Positions 17,440 through 24,138 of a DNA stretch of 24,138 nucleotides are shown in pieces. The stretch's first letter is position 1. Every line of letters starts with the position of its first letter. The notes under the pieces are model-generated. The model saw nothing but the letters and a program-made list of their open reading frames with translations, had not been told where the DNA came from and made no database searches. Source of the stretch: CAYFVR01 sp964346545 (GTDB taxonomy: Bacteria; Desulfobacterota; Desulfobacteria; Desulfobacterales; Desulfococcaceae). The DNA lies in assembly GCA_964346545.1 (NCBI GenBank), contig CAYFVR010000034.1:1-24138 (forward strand). The letters are read 5' to 3'. A program made the translations under genes and the position numbers.

Positions 17440-18136
17440 CCGATTTTCCTCCCCGGGGGAGGCTTCCGACGGCGTCGATCGGGAAACGCCCCGGGTGGCG
17501 TTGCTCCACGGTCTGGGGCGGACCTGGCTTTCCATGACCCCCGTGGAAGCCTATTTGCGCCATCACGGTTTCCAGGTCGTCAACCTGGGCTATCCGTCCC
17601 GGAAAGCCTCCGTCGAGGCGCTGGTCGCCGATCACCTCGCGCCCCGGCTGGAGCCGTTGCTTTCGGATCGCCCCCTTCATTTCGTCACCCATTCCATGGG
17701 CGGCATTCTGCTGCGGGTTTTCCTTCAGGAGCGAGACCCGCGGCCGGGAAGCCGGGCGGTGATGCTCGCGCCGCCCAATCGCGGCAGCGAGCTGGTGGAT
17801 CGGCTGCAATCCCTTTCGCCGTTCCGATGGCGGAACGGTCCGGCGGGGCGGCAGTTGGGGACCGATCCCGAGTCTCTTCCCAATCGGCTGGGGCCGATTC
17901 GCGCCGAGGTGGGCGTGATCGCCGGAGATCGATGTCTCAATCCCTGGTTCGGCCGCATCATCCCCGGTCCCTCGGACGGAAAGGTTTCCGTGGAGCGGTC
18001 CCGCCTGCCGGAGATGTCCGATTTTATCGTCCTCCCGGTGTCCCACACCTTCGCCATGCTCCGCCGGCCCGTACTGGCGCAGACGCTTCATTTTCTGCGT
18101 CATGGCCGGTTCGACCGGCCGGCGGCCGGGGTTTGA
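17429..18136 (+). CDS. Alpha/beta hydrolase (lipase/PGAP1-like)
   Basis: This 235-residue alpha/beta-hydrolase has an oxyanion-type LLHGLGRT (25-32), nucleophile S89 in THSMGG, D183 in PSDGKVSVERSRL and H206 in VSHTFAM, giving a complete Ser-Asp-His triad. The pattern resembles small lipase-like proteins (DUF676/PGAP1-related), which often act on esters. No signal peptide is seen, so it is probably cytoplasmic. It starts inside the end of the CDF transporter gene (11-base overlap, different frame), which implies co-expression. The physiological substrate is unknown. It may form a two-gene operon with the transporter without a shared chemistry. Confidence 0.87.
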   Translation: MTLDRFSSPGEASDGVDRETPRVALLHGLGRTWLSMTPVEAYLRHHGFQVVNLGYPSRKASVEALVADHLAPRLEPLLSDRPLHFVTHSMGGILLRVFLQERDPRPGSRAVMLAPPNRGSELVDRLQSLSPFRWRNGPAGRQLGTDPESLPNRLGPIRAEVGVIAGDRCLNPWFGRIIPGPSDGKVSVERSRLPEMSDFIVLPVSHTFAMLRRPVLAQTLHFLRHGRFDRPAAGV

Positions 18137-18373
18137 AGCCCCTCCGCGGAAGACAATCCCGCCGTGAACGCCACCGGAACGATGCCCCGCTTGGCTTCCT
18201 TTGGTTTTGCAGGGACGCGTGCCGGGATCGGCGCCCGTCGTTATCCCGGAGGGAGACGTTTTCGGCGATCCGGCACGTCGTCGTCGCCGAACCGGTGGAA
18301 CGGATCGATCGGGATCGGAAACCGCGCCGCCCGGCTCGCCTTGCTTTTTTGATGACGATTTCTCGAAAAAAGA

Positions 18374-18401
18374 TTGATTTTTCCCGATTGGCGGGTATGT
18401 A
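18374..18401 (+). promoter_or_regulatory. Possible sigma-70-type promoter for the OmpA-family gene
   Basis: TTGATT (18374-18379) and TATGTA (18396-18401) are 16 bases apart in the AT-rich part of the intergenic region; an overlapping TGTAAA gives an alternative -10. This would leave a leader of about 110 bases. The match is moderate. Confidence 0.3.
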
Positions 18402-18505
18402 AAAACGATGGTTCGGCGGAATTTTCCCCTTGCAAGCCCATGACCGTTATGATTGAGTAGGCCCGTTCCGCGATGGGGCGGAAAAAGGGGAGGTGTTTCA
18501 ACCTG

Positions 18506-18513
18506 AAGGAGGT
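18506..18513 (+). promoter_or_regulatory. Near-perfect ribosome binding site of the OmpA-family gene
   Basis: AAGGAGGT lies seven bases before ATG 18521 and decides this start over upstream in-frame codons. It is the strongest Shine-Dalgarno in the window, fitting a highly expressed outer-membrane protein. Confidence 0.85.
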
Positions 18514-18520
18514 AGATAAG

Positions 18521-19654
18521 ATGAAAAAATTAGGCGTGATTTTGGTGGTTGCGGCCGCGTTTTTGACGACGGCCCTGTTGGGCGGCGCCACCGCGCAGAT
18601 GCGGCAGGGGGCGTTCACCCTCAGCCCGATGGGCGGCGGGTACGAATTTGACGACAGCGTGGACGAAGAGGACGAGGCGCGAGATTTGCTGGATCTGGGC
18701 CGGACGGTCACCTTGGGTCTGGGCTACAATTTCACAAAAAGCCTGGCGGCGGAGCTGCTCTTTTCCTACGTCCACACCGACGCGGACGTCTGTTGCGGCG
18801 ACAACGACGTTTATGCGTACTTGCCCCGGCTGAATTTCCTGTATCACCTGAACCCGGACGGCATGTTCGTTCCCTACGTTTCGGTCGGCGGCGGCTATAT
18901 GGCCTTCGACGACGACACGCTGTCCCCCGGAGAAATTGACGAAACCGCCGTGGCGGATGGCGGCGTGGGCGTCAAATACTTCCTGACGGAAAATCTGGCC
19001 GTCCGGGGCGACGCCCATTATTACTACGGCTTCGAAGACTCCACCAACGACTTCAGCTTCCAGGCCGGCATCGTCTACCAGATCGGCGGCGTGATGCCCG
19101 ATCCGGGCCCCTGCGACGACACCGACAACGACGGCGTCTGCGACGACGAGGACCAGTGCCCCAACACCCCCGCCGGCGTGCGGGTGGACAGCGTTGGCTG
19201 CCAGGTCAGGAGCGAGCCCTACGACGTGATGGAGCGGGGCGAGGAGGAAACCGAGGTCCTGGTGGTCGAGGAGGAGCCCGAAGTGGTGGTGGTGGTCGAG
19301 GAAGAAGAGCCGGAACCCATGGAGGTGACGGTTTACTTCGAGTTCGACCAGACCAACGTGAAGCAGCTCTATCACAAGCGGCTGACCGATCTGGCCGATT
19401 ACATGATGGAATATCCCGGCATGACGGCCACCATCGAGGGCCATACCGACAGCGTGGGCGGCGAGAGCTACAACATGGAACTCTCCCGGGAACGCGCCCG
19501 GGCCCTTCGGGACTTCATGGTCCGGAATCACGGCATCCGCGCGGATCGGTTCGATCTGGTGGGCTACGGGGAAACCCGTCCGGCCGTTCCCAACGATTCG
19601 CCGGAAAATCGCGCCCTGAACCGGCGCGCCATCACCATCACCATCATGGAATAA
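18521..19654 (+). CDS. OmpA-family outer membrane protein with TSP3-like segment
   Basis: This 377-residue envelope protein has a signal peptide (MKKLGVILVV..., AxA site ATA at 23-25, mature from Q26), then a beta-barrel (about 26-190) of the OmpA type with alternating strands such as RTVTLGLGYNF. A TSP3-like calcium-binding segment DDTDNDGVCDDEDQCPNTPAG (199-219) is followed by a Glu/Val-rich linker (about 240-268). The C-terminal peptidoglycan-binding domain (about 268-377) shows VYFEFDQTNV, the EGHTDSVG motif (306-313, D310 expected to bind diaminopimelate) and NRALNRR (363-369). It probably links outer membrane and cell wall. The gene has its own strong ribosome site and likely its own promoter. 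This is the OprF-like architecture. Confidence 0.93.
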   Translation: MKKLGVILVVAAAFLTTALLGGATAQMRQGAFTLSPMGGGYEFDDSVDEEDEARDLLDLGRTVTLGLGYNFTKSLAAELLFSYVHTDADVCCGDNDVYAYLPRLNFLYHLNPDGMFVPYVSVGGGYMAFDDDTLSPGEIDETAVADGGVGVKYFLTENLAVRGDAHYYYGFEDSTNDFSFQAGIVYQIGGVMPDPGPCDDTDNDGVCDDEDQCPNTPAGVRVDSVGCQVRSEPYDVMERGEEETEVLVVEEEPEVVVVVEEEEPEPMEVTVYFEFDQTNVKQLYHKRLTDLADYMMEYPGMTATIEGHTDSVGGESYNMELSRERARALRDFMVRNHGIRADRFDLVGYGETRPAVPNDSPENRALNRRAITITIME

Positions 19655-19668
19655 GTATTCCAACTTCC

Positions 19669-19699
19669 CCGCCGTTCCGGCCCCGGGCCGGAACGGCGG
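19669..19699 (+). terminator. Perfect 15 bp inverted repeat after ompA-family gene
   Basis: The arms 19669-19683 (CCGCCGTTCCGGCCC) and 19685-19699 are exact reverse complements around one base, 14 bases after the stop. The 3' side is followed by AGATTTCC, not a T tract. The last bases of the right arm overlap the GGAG (19698-19701) of the next gene, so it could both attenuate read-through and mask the ABC gene's ribosome site. Confidence 0.6.
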
Positions 19700-19711
19700 A
19701 GATTTCCCCCC

Positions 19712-20407
19712 ATGTCCACTCCCGATTCCGCCCCCCTGATCGAGGCCGCCGGCCTCACCCGCATCTATCCCATGGGCGACGCCCGCGTCGTCGGTTTGGA
19801 CGACGTTGACCTCGTCGTGCGCCCCGGCGAAATGGTGGTCCTCAAGGGTCGCAGCGGCTCCGGCAAAAGCACGCTCCTCGCGCTGCTGGCCGGGCTCGAT
19901 TCCCCCACCGCCGGGACGTTGACCGTGGCCGGCGTGAATCTCTCCGCCGCCTCCGACCGTCGGCTGACCCGGTACCGCCGGGAGACGGTGGGCATGATTT
20001 TTCAGTCCTTCAATCTGCTGCCCACTCTTTCCGTCCTTGAAAACGTAAAACTTCCGGCGTTGCTGGCCGGCGAATCCGCCGGTGAAGTGGAATCCCGCGC
20101 CCGGGGCCTTTTGGACGATCTGGACATGGCAAACCGGCTTTCCCACCATCCCGACCAGCTTTCCGGCGGCGAAATGCAGCGAACCGCCATCGCCCGGGCC
20201 CTCATTAACGATCCCGCCCTGATTCTGGCCGACGAGCCCACCGGCAACCTGGACAGCCGAAACGGCGAGGTGGTCATGGCGCTGTTGGCCGATCTGAACC
20301 GGGAGCGGGGCCGAACCCTGGTGGTGGCCACCCACGGCGACCAGGCCGATTCCTACGCCGGCCGGCGGATCAACCTCGCGGACGGCCGGCTGGCCGATTC
20401 TTCATGA
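19712..20407 (+). CDS. ABC transporter ATP-binding protein (MacB/LolD type)
   Basis: This 231-residue ABC ATPase has Walker A GRSGSGKS (46-53), Q-loop Q98 in GMIFQSFNLLP, signature LSGGE (150-154), Walker B LILADE (170-175) with the following PTGNLDS, and switch histidine H208. The FQSFNLLPTLSVLENV pattern is characteristic of the MacB/LolD/FtsE group, whose permeases work by periplasmic mechanotransmission rather than conventional import. It powers the FtsX-type permease encoded next, whose ATG overlaps its stop by four bases. GGAG (19698-19701) lies ten bases upstream of the start and partly within the preceding hairpin. The cargo is unknown; the lipocalin-type gene downstream suggests a lipidic or envelope substrate. 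Confidence 0.94.
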   Translation: MSTPDSAPLIEAAGLTRIYPMGDARVVGLDDVDLVVRPGEMVVLKGRSGSGKSTLLALLAGLDSPTAGTLTVAGVNLSAASDRRLTRYRRETVGMIFQSFNLLPTLSVLENVKLPALLAGESAGEVESRARGLLDDLDMANRLSHHPDQLSGGEMQRTAIARALINDPALILADEPTGNLDSRNGEVVMALLADLNRERGRTLVVATHGDQADSYAGRRINLADGRLADSS

Positions 20408-22995
20408 TCGCGTTTCTTCGGCTGTTCCGCTGGTTCAGCCTGCGCCAGATGGCGCGTCATCCCGCCCGGGCCGCGGCGGTGCTGCTGGGGGTGGCCTTGG
20501 GCGCGGCGGTGTTCACCAGCGTGCGGCTGGCGGTCCACGCCTCCGTGGACAGCTTTACCCGCGGCATGGACCGGCTGGCGGGACAGTCCGACCGGGTTCT
20601 CCTCCGGCCGGGCGGCCGCCTGGACGACGCGATCATCGCCGATCTCCTGACCCATCCCGCCGTGGCCGACGCCTCTCCGGTGCTCCGGGCCTACGTTCTC
20701 CCCGAATCCGAGGACGGAACGGAGGGCGAACCGTTCCTGCTGCTGGGCTTCGATCCCATCCTGGACCGGGAATTGCGGGACTGGGAGACCGCCGGGGAAA
20801 GCGACGGCGAGGACGATCCGCCTTGGCTGGAACTGATTCGCACCCCCTACGGCTTGATTCTCGGAAAGCCCCTGGCCGATCGCCTGGGCGTCCGAACCGG
20901 GGAGAATCTTCCGCTGATCCACCAGGGGCGGCGCGCCGAATTTCGGCTGGTCGGGGTGCTGGAAACCGAGGGACTGGGGCTGGCCGAAGGCGGAGAGCTG
21001 GCCCTGGCCGACATCGCCACCTTCCAGGAATTTACCGCCCGCATGGGCATGGCCGACCGGATCGACCTGCGGCTCCGGACGGATGCCGATTCCCCATCGG
21101 ACCTCGCGAAACGAATTCCCCCGGACCTTCGGCTGGTGGAACCCGACCGGGCCCGCAAGGGCGGCCAACACATGGTCCGGGCCTACCAGCTCAATCTCTC
21201 CGTTCTCAGCTTCGTCTCCCTGTTTACCGGCATGTTCCTGGTCTACAGCCTGGTGGCGCTCAACGCGGCGGCCCGCCGTCGGGAGATCGCCATTCTGCGT
21301 TCCATCGGCGCGAGCCGACGGACCATCTTCGCGCTGTTTTTGGGGGAGGGCGCGGTTTTGGGAATCCTGGGTTGGCTGGTGGCGGCGCCGGTGAGCGCCG
21401 GGTTGGTCCGCTACCTTCTCGGCGCCATCAGCGCGACCATCTCGACCCTGTTCGTCCGGGTTCGGGTGGATCACTTGCGGCTGGACCCGTGGGAGCTGGC
21501 CCTTTCCTTCTCCGCCACCCTGGCGGTTTCGCTTTTGGCGGCGGCGCTGCCCGCCCGGGAGGCCACCGCCGTGGACCCGGTGGAGGCGCTGGCCCCGGGC
21601 CGGCGACCGGTTGGGCGCGTGGCCGCCCGGCGGCTGGCGATGGCCGGAGTGGGCTGCGTGGCGCTGGTCTGGCCGGTGGCGGATTGGTTCGGCGCGCCCG
21701 GTTTTCCGCTTCCCGGCTATTTGGCCACGTTTCTGCTGTTCGCCGGCTTCGCGCTGCTGTCTCCCTGGCTGTTGGAACGGCTGGGGGTGGGACTGGGGCC
21801 GCCGCTGCGCCGCTTCGGCGGAGAACCGGCCCGGCTGGCCGGCGGATATCTCCAGGCGGGCGGGGTCCGAACCGCGGTGGCGGTGGGTTCGCTGATCACC
21901 GCCGTGGCGCTGTACACCGCGCTGGTGGTGATGATCACCAGCTTTCGGGGCAGCGTGAGCCTGTGGACGGAGCAGTCGGTGAGCGGCGACCTGTTCATCC
22001 GGCCGACGCTGGTGGAACTCAATCATCACCGGGACGTGCTGCCGGAGGAAACCATCCGGGCCGTCCGAAATCTGGACCTGCCGGTGACGCCGGTGCCCTA
22101 CCGGCGCGTCGAGCTGTACCGGGGCGAACTGGGCTATCAAATCGACTTCAAGGAAACCCGCGACTTTCTGAATCACGGCCGGTTCGTCTGGGTGGCGGGC
22201 GATCCGGAAACGGCCCGGTCACGCCTGTTTGCGGGGAAGGGGATGGTGATTTCCGAGGTCTTCGGCGCCCATGCGGGGCTGACCGTGGGCGACCGGTTCC
22301 AGGCCGACGTGGCCGGCGGGACGGTCGATCTGCCGGTGGTGGGCGTGGTGCGGGACTACCGGACCCGCGGCGGGGTCGTGTTTATCGACATGTCGGTGTT
22401 TCGGGAGATTCGCGGGCCCGACGCCCCGCCGGAGTGGACCGGGGTCCGTTTCTACATCCACGACGACGCTCCGGACCCGGAAGCGGCGCTGGCCGATCTG
22501 CGGGAGCGGCTGGTCCGCTGTTGCGGCGACGGGCTGGAGCTGACCAACGGCCGGGACCTGCGCACCGGCATTCTGCGGATTTTCGACGAGACCTTTTCGG
22601 TGACCACGGTGCTGCTGGTCATCGCGCTGACCGTGGCCGCCCTGGGCATCGCCACCACGCTGACGGTGACGGTGCTGGAACGGTCCCGCCAGATCAACAC
22701 CATCCTGGCGGTGGGCGGCAGTCCGGGGCAGATTCGCGCCATGGTGGTCTGGGAGTCGGTCCTGATGGTGACGGCGGGGGAGGGGGCCGGCCTGGTCTGC
22801 GGGATGATCCTCTCCTGGCTGCTGGTCTACGTAATCAATTACCAATCGTTCGGCTGGACCTTTTTGTACCAGATCGATCCGGGAAAACTCGCCTTGTCGG
22901 TTCCGCTGGTGGCGTTGGCGGCGTTGGGCGCGGCCATTCCGGCGGTGCGTCACGCATTTCGAGAACCGCCGGCCGTGCTGCTGCGGGAGCGGTGA
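20404..22995 (+). CDS. FtsX-like ABC permease
   Basis: This 863-residue permease has duplicated FtsX/MacB-type domains. A first helix (about 22-43) and a large periplasmic domain precede helices near 265-290, 310-330 and 365-390 with the RREIAILRSIGASRRTIF motif. A central pair lies at about 410-460, another helix at about 490-512, a second periplasmic domain (about 515-725), and three helices (about 732-860) with a related RSRQINTILAVGGSPGQIR motif. One polypeptide therefore supplies both permease halves. It overlaps the ATPase gene (ATGA) and is followed two bases later by the AttH-like gene. This matches the AttEFGH-type arrangement, in which permease halves may be separate or fused. Confidence 0.92.
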   Translation: MIAFLRLFRWFSLRQMARHPARAAAVLLGVALGAAVFTSVRLAVHASVDSFTRGMDRLAGQSDRVLLRPGGRLDDAIIADLLTHPAVADASPVLRAYVLPESEDGTEGEPFLLLGFDPILDRELRDWETAGESDGEDDPPWLELIRTPYGLILGKPLADRLGVRTGENLPLIHQGRRAEFRLVGVLETEGLGLAEGGELALADIATFQEFTARMGMADRIDLRLRTDADSPSDLAKRIPPDLRLVEPDRARKGGQHMVRAYQLNLSVLSFVSLFTGMFLVYSLVALNAAARRREIAILRSIGASRRTIFALFLGEGAVLGILGWLVAAPVSAGLVRYLLGAISATISTLFVRVRVDHLRLDPWELALSFSATLAVSLLAAALPAREATAVDPVEALAPGRRPVGRVAARRLAMAGVGCVALVWPVADWFGAPGFPLPGYLATFLLFAGFALLSPWLLERLGVGLGPPLRRFGGEPARLAGGYLQAGGVRTAVAVGSLITAVALYTALVVMITSFRGSVSLWTEQSVSGDLFIRPTLVELNHHRDVLPEETIRAVRNLDLPVTPVPYRRVELYRGELGYQIDFKETRDFLNHGRFVWVAGDPETARSRLFAGKGMVISEVFGAHAGLTVGDRFQADVAGGTVDLPVVGVVRDYRTRGGVVFIDMSVFREIRGPDAPPEWTGVRFYIHDDAPDPEAALADLRERLVRCCGDGLELTNGRDLRTGILRIFDETFSVTTVLLVIALTVAALGIATTLTVTVLERSRQINTILAVGGSPGQIRAMVVWESVLMVTAGEGAGLVCGMILSWLLVYVINYQSFGWTFLYQIDPGKLALSVPLVALAALGAAIPAVRHAFREPPAVLLRER

Positions 22996-22997
22996 TC

Positions 22998-24138
22998 ATG
23001 AACCGGACCGGGTGGATTCTCCTTGGGTTGGCGGCGCTGGCGGTCGGGATCGTTTGGTTTCAACGAGGTCCGGACGGGTTGGGTTCCGCCGAATCCGGCG
23101 GCGACTACCGGGTCGTGGACGGCCCCTGCGGTTTGGAATTCCCGGAGGACCACGGTCCCCATCCCGATTACAAAACCGAGTGGTGGTATTACACCGGCAA
23201 TCTGACCGGCCCGGACGGGGGGCGGTACGGATTCCAGCTCACCTTTTTTCGGCGCCGGATCGTTCCCCCCGCCGCCGAAGCCGACTGGCCGGAACCGCGT
23301 TCGCCCTGGCGGACGGCCCAGGTTTACCTGGCCCATGCCGCCGTGTCGGACATCGACGGCGGCCGGTTTTTTCAGGCGGATCGGGTGGCTCGGGGCGCGC
23401 GGGCCATCGCCGGCGCGGGGCGAGACGGGGACGTGGTTCGGGTACATTTGCGGAACTGGTCGCTGAACATCCAGGGCGAGGAACACCACCTTCGCGCCGA
23501 CGCGCCGGAACTGGGACTGAACTTGACGCTCTACGCCCAAAAGCCGCCGGTCCCCCACGGCGAGGACGGCTACAGCCGCAAGGGCGAGAAGCGGGAAAGC
23601 GCTTCCTGCTACTATTCCCTCACAAGACTGGCGGTGGCGGGGGAACTCTCTCCGGGTTCAGAGGCCGAACCGGTTTCCGTCACCGGCCAAGCTTGGATGG
23701 ATCATGAATTCAGCAGCGCGCCGCTGGAGGAGAACCTGGCGGGGTGGGACTGGTTCAGCCTGCAATTGGACGACGACACGGAGCTGATGGTCTACCTCCT
23801 CCGCCGGAAGGACGGCGGACTGAGCCCGGCCTCCAGCGCCACGGTGGTCGCGGCGGACGGAACGGCTCGCCACGTTGAAAACGATGGGATTTCTCTGGAA
23901 GTGACCGATACGTGGGAAAGCCCGCACACCGACGCCGTTTATCCCGCAGGCTGGCGGATGACGGTGGCTCCGGCGGGATTGGAACTGCGGATTTCCTCGC
24001 TGCTGCCCGATCAGGAAATGCGCACCGACGAAAGCACCGGCGTCAGCTACTGGGAAGGGGCGGTGTCGGTGAAGGGGACCCGCTCTGGTGAACCGGTGAC
24101 GGGAAGCGGCTATGTGGAATTGACCGGCTATGCGCGGG
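22998..24138 (+). CDS. AttH/CrtC-like lipocalin-type secreted protein (3' end outside window)
   Basis: The frame is open from ATG 22998 to the window end (380 full codons plus one base), so the last residues are missing. An N-terminal membrane helix or signal anchor (about 5-21) is followed by the AttH/hydroxyneurosporene-synthase (CrtC, COG5621) hallmarks: FPEDHGPHPDYKTEWWYYTGNL, QLTFFRRRI, then SCYYSLTRLAVAGEL, TGQAWMDHEFSS and GWDWFSLQLDDDTELMVYLLR. The visible end GSGYVELTGYARG is close to the usual C-terminus. These proteins form two lipocalin-like barrels that probably bind hydrophobic ligands. In this context, beside the ABC pair and with an export anchor, it is more likely an AttH-like periplasmic partner than a carotenoid hydratase. 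Confidence 0.9.
   Translation, partial: MNRTGWILLGLAALAVGIVWFQRGPDGLGSAESGGDYRVVDGPCGLEFPEDHGPHPDYKTEWWYYTGNLTGPDGGRYGFQLTFFRRRIVPPAAEADWPEPRSPWRTAQVYLAHAAVSDIDGGRFFQADRVARGARAIAGAGRDGDVVRVHLRNWSLNIQGEEHHLRADAPELGLNLTLYAQKPPVPHGEDGYSRKGEKRESASCYYSLTRLAVAGELSPGSEAEPVSVTGQAWMDHEFSSAPLEENLAGWDWFSLQLDDDTELMVYLLRRKDGGLSPASSATVVAADGTARHVENDGISLEVTDTWESPHTDAVYPAGWRMTVAPAGLELRISSLLPDQEMRTDESTGVSYWEGAVSVKGTRSGEPVTGSGYVELTGYAR

Larger units (their letters stand above)
18137..18520 (+). other. 384-base intergenic region before ompA-family gene
   Basis: No convincing gene is present; a 62-codon open frame at 18164-18352 lacks a ribosome site and family resemblance. Composition becomes AT-richer from about 18350. 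The region probably carries the promoter and a long leader for the OmpA-family gene. I see no riboswitch that I can name. Confidence 0.6.

Noticed and set aside
18274..18290. Sigma-54-type promoter (GGCACG...)
   Set aside because: The -12 GC element is poorly matched and the spacing is not convincing.
18164..18352. 62-codon open frame in the intergenic region before the OmpA-family gene
   Set aside because: No ribosome site, no recognisable sequence, and Arg/Gly-rich composition as in random GC-rich frames.
18430..18453. TTGCAA ... TATGAT promoter before the OmpA-family gene
   Set aside because: The -10 is good but the spacing is only 12 bases, and no better -35 lies at 16-18 bases.
20353..22176. 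607-codon minus-strand open frame
   Set aside because: Antisense shadow of the permease gene, with Gln/Arg/His/Pro-rich low-information sequence.

Overview
The window is GC-rich DNA, with codons ending mostly in G or C, from a Gram-negative bacterium. An OmpA-type barrel protein with a signal peptide, a lipoprotein with a lipobox, a ClpS/ClpA/Aat N-degron set and a SecA with a C-terminal zinc motif all point to a diderm proteobacterium-like cell. The overall flavour suggests Desulfobacterota (the former Deltaproteobacteria), but that is an impression and there is no rRNA to test it. A run of exactly 100 N (7297-7396) shows that this is a scaffolded draft or metagenome assembly.

Layout. (1) 1-6868, all on the plus strand with tiny gaps or overlaps: secA (5'-truncated by the window edge), clpS, clpA, aat, a HIT-family protein, an unknown lipoprotein and a small CxxC glutaredoxin-like protein. 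ClpS, ClpA and Aat form a complete N-degron recognition, tagging and unfolding set. (2) 6869-7418: an AT-richer insertion bounded by inverted copies of a ~22 bp repeat. It holds a 131 bp palindromic-ended element, a 5'-truncated Rpn/YhgA-type nuclease fragment (DUF4351-like) and the assembly gap. (3) 7431-12188: a YqiJ-type membrane OB-fold protein, a pair of C/G-rich hairpins in inverted orientation, a YqiK-type flotillin and an S9-family serine peptidase. (4) 12256-14045: a two-gene module with a 4-base ATGA overlap. It encodes a small conserved-looking protein and an ImmA/IrrE-like protein whose metal-binding residues all appear to be replaced. (5) 14112-15599: three tightly packed genes of unknown function, the first two sharing an N-terminal sequence motif and the third encoding a two-helix membrane protein. 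A very stable nested hairpin closes this unit. (6) 15637-18136: a CBS-domain protein on the minus strand, divergent from a CDF cation-efflux transporter that overlaps an alpha/beta hydrolase. (7) 18521-24138: an OmpA-family protein with a TSP3-like calcium-binding segment, then, after a perfect 15 bp inverted repeat, an ABC ATPase, an FtsX-type permease and an AttH/CrtC-like lipocalin-type protein (cut by the window end).

The best candidates for something undescribed are the module at 12256-14045 and the three-gene unit at 14112-15599, which lie next to each other downstream of the flotillin locus. The insertion at 6869-7418 is the clearest trace of mobile DNA. Most remaining genes are recognisable families in familiar arrangements.
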